A DNA stretch of 64,000 bases, taken from Micromonospora chokoriensis (GTDB lineage Bacteria > Actinomycetota > Actinomycetes > Mycobacteriales > Micromonosporaceae). Each line of letters opens with the position of its first letter. Position 1 is the first letter of the stretch. Position numbers and translations under genes: made by a program. Shown in pieces: positions 26,718-35,251 of this stretch. Below the pieces are notes generated by a model. That model was not told the DNA's origin, ran no database searches, and saw only the letters and a list, made by a program, of their open reading frames with translations. Location of the stretch: contig NZ_JOAN01000015.1 in the NCBI RefSeq assembly GCF_000718555.1, forward strand, positions 62,001 to 126,000, read 5' to 3'.

Positions 26718-27695
26718 TCATTCGGCGCGGACGAGGGCCTGGGCCAGCGTCGCGAGCCCGGCCTGGTCCACCCCGTCGGGCAGCAACGGCAGCTCGATCA
26801 TCGGCAGCCCCAACTCCACCAGGTCGGCGCGGAGCGAATCCTCCAGTTCGCGCCGGATGAGCTGGTCTCGTGCCTCATCGTGCAACCCGGCCACGATGTC
26901 CCGATCGGCTGGCAACCCGGCGGCGACCAGCCCGCGCTTCAACTCCGCGGCGGTGACCGCGCGGCCGGCGGGCAGCGGGGGCCGGACGCCGTTGACGAGC
27001 ACCTTCCCGATGCCGAAGCCGAGGGCGGTCAGGTCGGCGATCGCGTCGACCGTCTCCTGGATAGGCATCTCCTCGAGCAGCGTGACCACGTGCACCGCGG
27101 TCATCGGAGACCGCAACAACGCGGCGACCCCCTCGCTCTGGGTCTTGATCGGGCCCACCTTGGCCAGCCGGGCGGTCTCCGCCGTGACGTTGAGGAACCG
27201 GCCGATCCGCCCGGTCGGCGGGGCGTCCAGCACCACCGCGTCGTACGCGCGCCGCTGCCCCAAGGTGCGGGTGGTGGCCTCCTTCACCTTGCCGGTGAGC
27301 AGCACGTCGCGCAGGCCGGGCGCGATGGTGGTGGCGAAGTCGATGGCGCCGAGCTTGCGTAGTGCCCGGCCCGCCGCACCCAGCTTGTAGAACATGTCGA
27401 GGTACTCGAGCAGCGCCTCCTCGGCGTCCACCGCGAGTGCGCGCACCTCACCCCCGCCCGGGGCGTCGGCGAGGTGCCGCTCCTCGTAGGGCAGCGGGTC
27501 GATGCCGAACAACTGGGCGATGCCCTGCCGCCCCTCCACCTCGACCAGCAGGGTGCGCCGGCCACCGGCGGCTAGCGCGAGGGCCAGGGCCGCCGCAACG
27601 CTGGTCTTGCCGGTGCCGCCCTTGCCGGTCACCACGTGGAGGCGGGCAGACCATCCGGCACCGGCCGGGTCGATCGGACGCTCAGCTGCACACAC
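26718..27695 (-). CDS. ArsA/Get3-like ATPase (Rv3679-type)
   Basis: A 325-residue partner of the downstream ATPase. Walker A is GKGGTGKTS with the signature Lys of the MinD/ArsA class, and switch II reads VLDAPPTGRIGRFL. The family acts as a nucleotide-driven dimer at membranes or as a targeting factor. The GTG at 27695 was chosen, giving only 17 residues before the first strand. The proline-rich membrane-protein gene ends 26 bases upstream on the same strand, so all three probably form one unit. Confidence 0.9.
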   Translation of the reverse strand: MCAAERPIDPAGAGWSARLHVVTGKGGTGKTSVAAALALALAAGGRRTLLVEVEGRQGIAQLFGIDPLPYEERHLADAPGGGEVRALAVDAEEALLEYLDMFYKLGAAGRALRKLGAIDFATTIAPGLRDVLLTGKVKEATTRTLGQRRAYDAVVLDAPPTGRIGRFLNVTAETARLAKVGPIKTQSEGVAALLRSPMTAVHVVTLLEEMPIQETVDAIADLTALGFGIGKVLVNGVRPPLPAGRAVTAAELKRGLVAAGLPADRDIVAGLHDEARDQLIRRELEDSLRADLVELGLPMIELPLLPDGVDQAGLATLAQALVRAE

Positions 27696-27721
27696 CCGTC
27701 GAGCCTATCCAGGCCGGGCGG

Positions 27722-28459
27722 TCAGGCGACCTCGCAGACCCACCAACCCGTCTTCTGCACCACAGTGAAGCGCAGCTCCTGGTCGGCCACCTTCTCGTCA
27801 GCGGTGGTCATGGTGAGCCGGGTGGAGACGGTGGCCCGGTCCCCGGTCTGGTTGTCCACCTTCGGGGTGGTCCACCGGAAGCGCGGGTTCTGGTAGGTGG
27901 CGGCGTACTTCTCCACCTCGGCCACCTTCGCGGCGATCTTGTCGTCGTCGCGCGCGGCGGCGCAGACCCGACTGGCCGCCTTGGTCGCGTCGCGATCCTT
28001 GTAGACCGCGGTGAGGAACTCGTCGACGGCGACCGCCGGTTCCTTGGCGCCCTCGCCGGTCTCGGCATTGCGCAGGGTCAGGAAGGCCACCACACCGCCG
28101 CCCACGCAGAGCACCATGATCACGACCAGCGCGATCGCCGCGATCAGCAGGCCGCGCTTCTTCTTCGGCTCGGCCGCACCCTGGTAGGGCGGGTATCCCG
28201 GCGGGGGCGGGGGGATCGGCGACGGGCCCGGGGTGCCCGGCTGCGCCGCTGCGGCGGGGAAGGCGGGCGAGGTGGGTGAGGCGGGGTGGGCCGGCAACGC
28301 TGGCTGGGCGGGGGATGCGGGGAGGGCGAGCTGCCCAGGTCGCGCGGTGGGGGCCGGCTGGCTGGGGATGGCCAGCGCGCCGGGCTGACCGGCGGGATCC
28401 GGGTGGACCGGCGGGTGAGCGGGTGTGTCGGCCTGGTCGCCGCTGGGCGGGTGGGTCAT
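27722..28459 (-). CDS. Proline-rich single-pass membrane protein
   Basis: A 245-residue protein. The first 105 residues are almost only Pro, Ala, Gln, Gly and Ser (ending PPPPPGYPPYQG), then a KKKR stop-transfer patch and one transmembrane helix (LLIAAIALVVIMVLCVGGGVVAFL). An external domain of about 110 residues follows, starting AVAVDEFLTAVYKDRD, with the cystatin/NTF2-like look of DUF4878 domains and two Cys (VCAAAR and WWVCEVA) that could pair. The ATG at 28459 has GGGGGAA at seven bases. Function unknown; its place ahead of the two ATPases suggests a membrane partner. Confidence 0.75.
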   Translation of the reverse strand: MTHPPSGDQADTPAHPPVHPDPAGQPGALAIPSQPAPTARPGQLALPASPAQPALPAHPASPTSPAFPAAAAQPGTPGPSPIPPPPPGYPPYQGAAEPKKKRGLLIAAIALVVIMVLCVGGGVVAFLTLRNAETGEGAKEPAVAVDEFLTAVYKDRDATKAASRVCAAARDDDKIAAKVAEVEKYAATYQNPRFRWTTPKVDNQTGDRATVSTRLTMTTADEKVADQELRFTVVQKTGWWVCEVA

Positions 28460-28814
28460 GTCGTTCCCCCAGGGGTGCGGCGCCCGCCGCCACCCCTGGC
28501 GCCGAGCGTGATCGAGCGGGCGGCCGGGCGCTGCGCGACCGTCCGACCGGAAGGGTAGCGGTCGATGACCGGATCGGTATCGCCCCGGCCGTGCCGCACG
28601 GTTCATCGGTCCGGTGGGCGGTACCCGCGTCTGATTCGGTGTCAGGCCCCCGACCTGCGGTGTGTCGCATATGTGACTGTTGGTGATGCTTGTGCGCGTC
28701 CTGTTGGCGGGACTGCGGCCACAGACCTACCTTCGTCCCGGTGCGGGGGGGCCGGAACGGACGAATGGGTCCGGGCCGGACGCATGGTCCGAGAGGTACG
28801 ACCGGAGGCAGTGC
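28460..28814. promoter_or_regulatory. 355-base divergent intergenic region
   Basis: It lies between the leftward proline-rich gene and the rightward 160-residue gene. No small gene was convincing. It contains the palindrome at 28665-28676 and should hold both promoters. Confidence 0.45.
28665..28676. promoter_or_regulatory. Near-perfect palindrome TCGCATATGTGA, possible regulator site
   Basis: A 12-base near-palindrome with a CATATG core, about 140 bases before the ATG at 28815. Half-site TGTGA recalls Crp sites, but the spacing is wrong for the mycobacterial Crp consensus, so its regulator is unknown. Confidence 0.3.
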
Positions 28815-29297
28815 ATGCGCGACGCGGACAACATTCCTCGCACCCAGTTCCCGACGAACGACCGACCCCGCCGGCCCCGGTCAGCGGTCGAGGCCGGCGG
28901 GCAGCTCACCAGCCAGCCGATCAACGAACGGTCGTACCGCCGCATGCCGGAGCAGACGGAGACGGCTCGGGTGCCGAGCCAGCCCGCCGAGCGGACCCGC
29001 GACGACGACGAGCCGGGCTTCGTCATCCACCTGCCGATCCGGGTGCCGAATCTGGCGGCGGCGACCGTGCTGGCCGGCCGGGTGGCGGTGTCGCTGGGCT
29101 TCCTGCCCGAGCTGGACGCCGGCGAGACCACCGTGTCCAACGCCGACGATCAGAACAACCGGCACCGGGTCTTCTGTGACCTGCTGCTGCCCGATCGGTC
29201 CCGCTGCCCCCAGGGGTACGAGCACGAAGGGCTCTGCGGGGAGCTGCCGGCCGCGCCGGAGCAGCGTCCCGTACCTCGTCCGGCCAGCGGACCGTAG
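28815..29297 (+). CDS. Conserved hypothetical protein, 160 aa
   Basis: Not a family I recognise. The first 60 residues are hydrophilic and probably disordered. The C-terminal 90 hold a compact domain starting FVIHLPIRVPNLAAATVLAG, then a segment with Cys in RVFCDLLL and RCPQGYEHEGLCG, which could bind a metal. No signal peptide. The ATG at 28815 follows GGAGG; the longer upstream frame is not used because it lacks a ribosome site. It is followed by the DUF4177 gene within 45 bases. Confidence 0.65.
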   Translation: MRDADNIPRTQFPTNDRPRRPRSAVEAGGQLTSQPINERSYRRMPEQTETARVPSQPAERTRDDDEPGFVIHLPIRVPNLAAATVLAGRVAVSLGFLPELDAGETTVSNADDQNNRHRVFCDLLLPDRSRCPQGYEHEGLCGELPAAPEQRPVPRPASGP

Positions 29298-29341
29298 GCT
29301 GTCCCTCGAACAATTCCGCACCGAGAGGGAGCCCTTCAGCG

Positions 29342-29497
29342 ATGCAGAAGTGGGAATACTCCACGGTCCCGCTGCTGGTCCACGCGACCAAGCAGATCCT
29401 CGACAACTGGGGCGAGGACGGGTGGGAGCTCGTCGCCGTGGTCCCCGGCCCGAATCCGGACCAGCTGGTCGCCTACCTGAAGCGGCCCAAGCAGTGA
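29342..29497 (+). CDS. DUF4177 small protein (Rv3678A-like)
   Basis: A 51-residue protein starting MQKWEYSTVPLL and with the DUF4177 hallmark NWGEDGWELVAVVPGP, then YLKRPKQ. It is cytosolic with a small alpha/beta fold. The ATG at 29342 is preceded by GAGAGGGAG. Its TGA overlaps the GTG of ridA (GTGA), so the two are translationally coupled. The same pair is adjacent in Mycobacterium. Function unknown. Confidence 0.88.
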   Translation: MQKWEYSTVPLLVHATKQILDNWGEDGWELVAVVPGPNPDQLVAYLKRPKQ

Positions 29498-29955
29498 GCA
29501 ACGGTCCGCACGCGAAGCTTGCCGAGCTGGGGCTCGAACTGCCCGACGTCGTGCCGCCGGTGGCCAGCTATGTCCCGGCCGTGCAGTCCGGGCAGCACGT
29601 GTACGTTTCCGGCCAGTTGCCGATGGCCGAGGGCAAGCTGCTCGCGACCGGCAAGGTCGGCGCCGGGATCTCCGCCGAGCAGGCGAAGGATCTCGCCCAG
29701 CGCTGCGCGCTCAACGCGCTGGCCGCGGTCGACGCGCTGGTCGGCCTGGAGAACGTGGTCAAGGTGGTCAAGGTGACCGGCTTCGTGGCCTCAGCGCCCG
29801 GCTTCACCGGTCAGCCTGCCGTGATCAACGGTGCTTCCGACCTCTTCGGCATCGTCTTCGGGGAGGCCGGCCGCCACGCCCGCAGCGCCGTGGGTGTGGC
29901 CGAACTGCCCCTCGACGCCCCGGTGGAGATCGAGCTGATCTTCGAGGTCGCCTGA
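29494..29955 (+). CDS. RidA/YjgF-family protein (Rv3678c-like)
   Basis: A 153-residue RidA-superfamily protein starting VSNGPHAKLAELG. The core has HVYVSGQLPM, CALNALAAVDALVG and VVKVTGFVAS, the usual strand-helix order. The superfamily deaminates reactive enamine/imine intermediates in the cytosol. RidA proper has a catalytic Arg in the RxxVEI-like C-terminal motif; here the equivalent region reads RSAVGVAELPLDAPVEIEL, so this belongs to a wider YjgF subgroup and the activity is uncertain. It is coupled to DUF4177 by a four-base overlap. Confidence 0.88.
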   Translation: MSNGPHAKLAELGLELPDVVPPVASYVPAVQSGQHVYVSGQLPMAEGKLLATGKVGAGISAEQAKDLAQRCALNALAAVDALVGLENVVKVVKVTGFVASAPGFTGQPAVINGASDLFGIVFGEAGRHARSAVGVAELPLDAPVEIELIFEVA

Positions 29956-29967
29956 CGCGTCCCATCT

Positions 29968-30047
29968 CCCCGCGATCTTGCACTTTCGGCCCGGACGAAA
30001 GCCCTGAACGGGGATGAATCAGGGGTTGCAAGTGCAAGATCGTGGGG
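29968..30047. repeat. Intergenic inverted repeat with branched fold (GATCTTG type)
   Basis: Arms 29968-29985 and 30030-30047 pair over 18 bases with one G-T pair. The interior holds two further hairpins: TTTCG/CGAAA (29984-29988 with 29996-30000) and CCCTGA/TCAGGG (30002-30007 with 30019-30024). It lies between ridA and the MBL gene. It may act as a terminator, but its size and AT-richer arms look like a mobile REP-type element. Confidence 0.75.
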
Positions 30048-30064
30048 TGTGGCGGGCGGGGTCG

Positions 30065-30070
30065 TACGAT
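30065..30070 (+). promoter_or_regulatory. -10 box for leaderless MBL transcript
   Basis: TACGAT ends seven bases before the ATG at 30078 and there is no Shine-Dalgarno, consistent with a leaderless mRNA. Confidence 0.45.
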
Positions 30071-30077
30071 CGCAGCC

Positions 30078-30914
30078 ATGAGCGGGCACGTGACGGGGGC
30101 GGTGGCGGCGCTCGCCGACGAGCTGCCCCGCTGGGTGACACTGCTGCGTGCGCCCAACCCGGGGCCGATGACCCTCGACGGCACCAACACCTGGGTGCTG
30201 CGGGCGTCGGCAGCCGAACACGCCATCGTGGTCGACCCGGGGCCGGCGGACGAGGGGCACCTGACCCGGATCGCCGAGCACGGCCCCATCGGGCTGATCC
30301 TGATCACGCACGGCCACCCCGACCACACCGAGGGGGCCGCCCGGCTGAGCGAGCTGCTCGGCGGCGTGCACGTCCTCGCCGTGGACCCGGCGCACACCAT
30401 CGGCGGTGAGCCGTTGACCGAGCCGGGTGAGCGCTTCGGTGACTTCGACCTGCGCGTCCACCTGCTGCAAACGCCGGGGCACACCGCCGACTCGGTCTGC
30501 TTCCTTGTCGAGTACGGCGACGAGCGGGTGGTGCTCACCGGTGACACCATCCTCGGTCGGGGCACCACCGTGGTCGCCCACCCGGACGGGCACCTCGGTG
30601 ACTACCTGAACAGCCTGGAGCTGCTGTCCGCGTACCGGGGGATCGTGGCGCTGCCCGGGCACGGCCCGGCGCTGGCCGACTGCGCCGCCGCCGCCAATTT
30701 CTACCTGGCCCACCGCCGGGCCCGGCTCGACCAGGTCCGGGCGGCGGTCGCCGCAGGCGCCCACACCCCCGCCGACGTGGTGGCGACGGTCTACGCGGAC
30801 GTGGACCGCGCACTCTGGTGGGCGGCCGAATGGTCGGTCCGTGCCCAGTTGGAGTATCTGGGTGTCGGCACCGGGGAATCCGCGCCCGGGGCCAGTGGGT
30901 TGGAGCACATGTGA
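30078..30914 (+). CDS. Metallo-beta-lactamase-fold hydrolase (Rv3677c-like)
   Basis: A 278-residue MBL-fold enzyme of the LACTB2/glyoxalase II group. Metal ligands are THGHPDH, then TPGHTAD, the bridging Asp in TGDTILG and a late PGHGP. The C-terminal helices (about 215-265) match the LACTB2-type cap with the RRARLDQV and WWAAEWSV stretches. The group includes RNA endonucleases and thioester hydrolases; the substrate here is unknown. The start at 30078 matches MSGHVTGA. The stop overlaps the GTG of the cyclase gene (ATGTGA), so translation of the two is coupled, which is not the mycobacterial arrangement. Confidence 0.92.
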   Translation: MSGHVTGAVAALADELPRWVTLLRAPNPGPMTLDGTNTWVLRASAAEHAIVVDPGPADEGHLTRIAEHGPIGLILITHGHPDHTEGAARLSELLGGVHVLAVDPAHTIGGEPLTEPGERFGDFDLRVHLLQTPGHTADSVCFLVEYGDERVVLTGDTILGRGTTVVAHPDGHLGDYLNSLELLSAYRGIVALPGHGPALADCAAAANFYLAHRRARLDQVRAAVAAGAHTPADVVATVYADVDRALWWAAEWSVRAQLEYLGVGTGESAPGASGLEHM

Positions 30915-33900
30915 CCTGCCCCGTGTGTGGAACCGTTGCCGTTCCCGGTGCGCGGTTCTGCCACAACTGTGGCGCCGCGCTGCCGGCCGCCGCCACGTTG
31001 CCGGCGGCCGAGCGTCGGGTGGTCACCGTGCTCTTCGGTGACCTCTCCGAGTTCACCTCCTGGTCGGAGGACCTCGACCCGGAACGCGTCGGTGCGGTCA
31101 CCGACCGGGTGCTCGCCGCCCTCGCCGGTGCCGTGAAGACGTTCGGCGGGCACGTCGACAAGCTGACCGGTGACGGCATCATGGCGGTCTTTGGCGCCCC
31201 GGTGGCACACGAGGACGACGCCGAACGTGCCGTCCGGGCCGCCCTGTCCATGCAACGGGCCGTCCGCCGGGTGCTCGACGACGAGCGGGGCGGCGGCGCG
31301 CCGCTCGGGCTGCGGGTGGGGCTGAATACTGGCGACGTCATCGCGGGCATCCAGGCCGCGATTGAGTACACGGTCATCGGCGACACGGTGAACACTGCGG
31401 CCCGGCTCGCCGATGCCGCAGCGGTCGGAGCCGTCTACGCCGGTGGTCGCACCGCCGCGGCAACCCGGCACGTCTCCTCCTGGCGGGCGCTGCGTCCGTT
31501 GCGGCTCAAGGGCAAGCGTGAGCCGGTCGAGGCGTACGAGCTGCTGGGCCTGCTGGACGCGCCGGGCACCCGGTCGGGGCTCGGCGACGAGGCGCCGTAC
31601 GTCGGCCGAGAGACGGAGATCGGCCGGATCGCCGGCCGGCTCGCCGAGGTGATCGACCAGGGCGACCCGCGGGTGCTGCTGATGACCGCCGAGGCGGGGA
31701 TCGGCAAGTCCCGATTCGCTGCCGAGGTAGAACGCCTGGCCGCCGGGTACGACGTGGGTGCTGGCCGGTACGCGGCGCACACCGGGGCCCGGGTGCTCTC
31801 GGTGCGCTGTGCCGCGTTCGGTGAGCGGCGACGGCTCGCACCCCTGGCCGACCTGGTGCGTGCCGCCGTCGGTCTGCCCAGCGACGCCGCCCCCGCGCTG
31901 ACCCGCCCGGCGGTGGAGGAGCGGTTGCGGCGGCTCGGGCAGCGGCTCGCCCGCTCCGGCGGTGAGATCGCGCCGATCGCTACGGAGCAGCTGCTCGCCC
32001 TGCTCGGCTACGCGGAGCTGCCGGCGCACGGCGGCACCGACAGCGGCGAGTGGGGCGGGTCGGGCACTGCGGCGGCGGATGCCGAGGTGGTGCCGAACGC
32101 GGTCGCCGATCTGCTCAGCGGGCTCGCCTCGGAGGCGCCGCTGGTGATCGTGGTGGACGACCTGCACGATGCCACCGCCGAGACGATCAGTGCCCTCGGG
32201 CTGGCTCTCTCCAGGCTTACCGGCCCGGTGCTGGTGCTGCTGCTCGGCCGCCCGGAGCTGGTACGCACCGCTGGTGCGCTGACCCGGGTCGCGGACGCCG
32301 AGGTGCATTCGTTGCCGCCGCTGCGCGGTGCCGACGCGGCACGGCTGCTCACGAGCTACCTCGGCGGCGGCCGGCTGCCACAGGCCGACGCCGACCGGTT
32401 GCTCGCCACCGCGCAGGGCAACCCGTTCTACCTGGCTGAGCTGGTCACCCTGCTGATCGAGCGCGGAGCGCTCACCACCGAATCGGTGCGCGGAGTCGGT
32501 GCCGGTGCCGCGTCGGTGCGCGGAGTCGGTGCCGGGTCAGCGCGGGTCGCGGCGGAGCGGCCTGGCTCCGCCGAGCGGGAGCAGGGCGGGTCCGCCGGCT
32601 GGCGGCTGGTGCCGGGTTCGCTGGGCAGTCGGCTGCTCTCCCGCGACCTCGCCGCCGTGCTCGCGGCTCGGATCGACGCACTGCCGCCGGACGCCCGGTC
32701 GGTGCTGCGCGACGCCGCGGTCACCGGTGACACCGTGCCGACCGGAGCGTTGGAGGCGATGCGGGAGCAGCGCGCCGGTCGCGACGGCCGGCCGTCGGCA
32801 GTGGTCGCCGTCGAGCTCGACCGGGCTGTCGAGGAGCTGCTGCAACGCCGGATGCTGCACCGTTCGCGTACCGGCTACTCGTTCGCGACGCCGCTGATGC
32901 GGGAGGCCGCGTATGCCGGGGTGAGCAAGGCCGAGTTGGCCGAGCGGCACGCCGCGCTGGCCCGGTGGGCCGCGCCGGCGGACGAGGGCAAGGTCAGCAC
33001 GGTGGGCGGGTTCACCGACGAGGCCCGGGACGACTTCGTGGCGGCGCACGTCGAGCGGGCCGCCCGGCTCGCCGACGCGGTGAAGCTGCGCCCGGACGCG
33101 CCGGCCCGGGCGGTAGTCCCGCTCGGCGTCGCCGCGCTCGGTCGGGCCGCCCGCCGGTCGCTCTCCGCCGGTGAGCCGGTCATGGCCGTCGAGTACGCCG
33201 AGCGCGCCACCGAGTTGGCCCGCGACGGGGTGCCGGCAGCCGATCGGGTGGTGCACGCCCGGGCGTTGCTCCAGGTCGGCCGCGTTGCCGATGCGCTGGC
33301 GTACGCCGAGAAGATCGCCGCGAACGCGGGGGACGAGGCCACCCGGGTCAGCGCCCTGCTGCTGGCGGGGCAGGCCCAGGAGACCCTCGGCGATCAGGGC
33401 CGGGCGGTGACCGCCTGGCAGGAGGCGTTGCAGGTCGCCACGGAGGGTCAGCTGCCCACGCAGCGCGCCACGGCGATGCGCCGGCTCGGCATGGCCGACT
33501 TCGTGGCGGGGCGGCTGAGTCAGGCGAGCAGCCGGTTGGCGGCCGCGTACCAGGTCAGCCTCGGCGCGCAGGATCGGCGCGGGCAGGCGTGGTCCCTACA
33601 GAACCTGGCCTGGGTGACCACCACCCGGGGTGACTTCGCCGGCACCGACGCGGTGCTCGGTCGGGCCGCCCGGCTCTTCGCCGAGCTGAAGGACCCGTAC
33701 GGGCGGGCCTGGCTGCGCGGCACCACGGCGTTCGCCCGGCTGCTCGCCGGCCGACTGCGCGAGGCGTGTCGGATGGCGCAGGTGTTCCTGCCGTTCGGTG
33801 AGCGGGTCGGTGAGGCGTGGGCGGTGGGCACGTTGCGCGCGGTGGCGGCGTTCGCCACCGCCGAGCTGGGTGACCTGGCCGAGGCCGACCGGGAGGCCCG

Positions 33901-34591
33901 GCGCGCGTACCGGGACTTCGCCGCCGCCTCCGACGACTGGGGCCGCGGGTTCGCCCTGGTGGTCCGGGCGGTGGTGGCGCGTGGGCTGGGCGAGTCGGAG
34001 CACGCGGCGGACCTGCTCACCGACGCTCTGGCGTACGCGGAGCGGACCTCGCATCCGCTGCTCACCGGGATGGCCGGCACACTGCGGGGCTTCGTCGCGT
34101 TGGACATGGGCGACCGCGAGACGGCCGAGCGAGTGGCCCGCGCGGTGCTGACCGCCGTGGAACCGCACAACCCGCAGGCCCCGGCGCAGGTGGCGCCCCG
34201 GGTGTTGCTGGCGGCGGCCCGTCTCGCCGCCGGCGACTCGGCGACCGCGGTCGGGCTGCTCGCCCCGGTGGCCACGGCCGCTGCGAACGCACCCTCGTTG
34301 CTCTTCTCCCGCCGTCAGACGATGGCCCAGTACGCTGCGGCGCTGCTCGCTCACGGTCAGCGGGAGCAGGCGTTGGACTGGGCCCGCCGGGCGGTCACCG
34401 CACCCGCCGAGGACGTGCGCAGTCAGGTGATCGCAGCGAGTGTGCTGGCCGAGGCGTTGGCCGCCTGCGGTCGTCCGACCGAGGCCCTGTCCTGTGCGGA
34501 GGAGGCGGTCCGCACGGCGTACGCGACCGAGCAGCGCAGCGAACGAGCCGCGGCCGACGCCCTCCTCACCCGCCTAAAAGCCCTCACCTGA
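30911..34591 (+). CDS. Class III adenylate/guanylate cyclase - AAA ATPase - TPR signalling protein
   Basis: A 1226-residue cytosolic protein. A zinc ribbon (C3, C6, C17, C20) is followed by a class III cyclase domain (about 35-185) with both metal Asp residues (D44 in FGDLSEF, D88 in GDGIMAV), Lys84 for base recognition, and N161/R165 in VNTAARL, so it should be active; the Lys favours ATP. Then comes a STAND-type ATPase (Walker A Lys about 266 in EAGIGKS, Walker B VIVVDDLHD) and a long C-terminal TPR array (about 760-1220). Such proteins sense an unknown ligand through the TPRs. A 30-base tandem repeat at 32483 falls in the ATPase region. It is coupled to the MBL gene. Confidence 0.9.
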   Translation: MTCPVCGTVAVPGARFCHNCGAALPAAATLPAAERRVVTVLFGDLSEFTSWSEDLDPERVGAVTDRVLAALAGAVKTFGGHVDKLTGDGIMAVFGAPVAHEDDAERAVRAALSMQRAVRRVLDDERGGGAPLGLRVGLNTGDVIAGIQAAIEYTVIGDTVNTAARLADAAAVGAVYAGGRTAAATRHVSSWRALRPLRLKGKREPVEAYELLGLLDAPGTRSGLGDEAPYVGRETEIGRIAGRLAEVIDQGDPRVLLMTAEAGIGKSRFAAEVERLAAGYDVGAGRYAAHTGARVLSVRCAAFGERRRLAPLADLVRAAVGLPSDAAPALTRPAVEERLRRLGQRLARSGGEIAPIATEQLLALLGYAELPAHGGTDSGEWGGSGTAAADAEVVPNAVADLLSGLASEAPLVIVVDDLHDATAETISALGLALSRLTGPVLVLLLGRPELVRTAGALTRVADAEVHSLPPLRGADAARLLTSYLGGGRLPQADADRLLATAQGNPFYLAELVTLLIERGALTTESVRGVGAGAASVRGVGAGSARVAAERPGSAEREQGGSAGWRLVPGSLGSRLLSRDLAAVLAARIDALPPDARSVLRDAAVTGDTVPTGALEAMREQRAGRDGRPSAVVAVELDRAVEELLQRRMLHRSRTGYSFATPLMREAAYAGVSKAELAERHAALARWAAPADEGKVSTVGGFTDEARDDFVAAHVERAARLADAVKLRPDAPARAVVPLGVAALGRAARRSLSAGEPVMAVEYAERATELARDGVPAADRVVHARALLQVGRVADALAYAEKIAANAGDEATRVSALLLAGQAQETLGDQGRAVTAWQEALQVATEGQLPTQRATAMRRLGMADFVAGRLSQASSRLAAAYQVSLGAQDRRGQAWSLQNLAWVTTTRGDFAGTDAVLGRAARLFAELKDPYGRAWLRGTTAFARLLAGRLREACRMAQVFLPFGERVGEAWAVGTLRAVAAFATAELGDLAEADREARRAYRDFAAASDDWGRGFALVVRAVVARGLGESEHAADLLTDALAYAERTSHPLLTGMAGTLRGFVALDMGDRETAERVARAVLTAVEPHNPQAPAQVAPRVLLAAARLAAGDSATAVGLLAPVATAAANAPSLLFSRRQTMAQYAAALLAHGQREQALDWARRAVTAPAEDVRSQVIAASVLAEALAACGRPTEALSCAEEAVRTAYATEQRSERAAADALLTRLKALT
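32483..32535. repeat. Tandem 30-base repeat inside the cyclase-ATPase gene
   Basis: A 23-base identical unit at 32483-32505 recurs at 32513-32535 (period 30), encoding two copies of SVRGVGAG. The surrounding residues are Gly/Ala/Ser/Glu-rich, so it is a low-complexity linker inserted after the ATPase core. The frame is preserved. Confidence 0.85.
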
Positions 34592-34717
34592 CCCGACTCT
34601 GGGGTGGGGCAGGTTTTGGCGATTTTGGGGATGTGGTGGTCGGGGTGAGCGGCTAGCGTGTCACCACCGCGTGCGGGTCCACAGTGGTGACCGTCGCAGT
34701 GCCTGGGGAGGCCCTTC

Positions 34718-35221
34718 ATGAAGCTGCCGCGATCCATCGCGGGCTGGACCATCGCGGTCTTCGGCCTGCTGGCGCTGGTGATGGGCGGGGTCGGGCTGCT
34801 CTGGCCGGAGGCGCAGTTGCGCATGCTCGGCTTCGAGGTGCCGGCGACGCGGGCCGTCGGTGATCACACCGGCACGTTCCTGCTGGCGTCCTCGATGGCG
34901 GCGTTCAACATGGGCGTCTACTACCTGCTCGCCACGGTGACCGAGTGGCGGGCGTTCTACCGGTTCACCGTGGTCTTCCGACTGGTCACGTTCACCGTCT
35001 TCACCATCGCGGTGCTGGCCGACATCGCTCCCAACCGGTTCTTCGGGGTGGCGGCGTGGGAAGGGCTGGGTGCCGTGGCCACCGCCGTCGGTCTGCGCCT
35101 GGATGCCCGCCGGGGCGTCCCGGCCGGCGAGGTCGCATCGTCCGAGGGTGCCGGGACGACTGCGGTCGCCGAGGAGGGTACCGGTCCCGCCGGTGCCGCT
35201 TCGGCGGACGCGGTGCGCTGA
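34718..35221 (+). CDS. Hypothetical membrane protein with four helices
   Basis: A 167-residue integral membrane protein. Four hydrophobic helices are visible: WTIAVFGLLALVMGGVGLLW, FLLASSMAAFNMGVYYLLA, FYRFTVVFRLVTFTVFTIAVL and AAWEGLGAVATAVGL. An Ala/Gly/Ser/Thr-rich acidic tail of about 40 residues follows. The ATG at 34718 has GGGGAGG at seven bases. I do not recognise the family. It stands between the cyclase and the kinase gene, both on the same strand, with about 125 bases upstream in which no terminator was found. Confidence 0.7.
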   Translation: MKLPRSIAGWTIAVFGLLALVMGGVGLLWPEAQLRMLGFEVPATRAVGDHTGTFLLASSMAAFNMGVYYLLATVTEWRAFYRFTVVFRLVTFTVFTIAVLADIAPNRFFGVAAWEGLGAVATAVGLRLDARRGVPAGEVASSEGAGTTAVAEEGTGPAGAASADAVR

Positions 35222-35239
35222 GCCATCGGTCGGGTTGGG

Positions 35240-35245
35240 TATTTT
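35240..35245 (+). promoter_or_regulatory. -10 box for leaderless kinase transcript
   Basis: TATTTT ends six bases before the GTG at 35252 and no Shine-Dalgarno is present, so the kinase mRNA is probably leaderless. Confidence 0.45.
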
Positions 35246-35251
35246 CGAGCG

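Noticed and set aside
25513..27695. The two ArsA-like genes as an arsenite efflux pump
   Set aside because: Neither has the metalloid-binding cysteines of ArsA, there is no ArsB or ArsR, and the gene order matches the mycobacterial Rv3679-Rv3680 pair, which is not an arsenic system.
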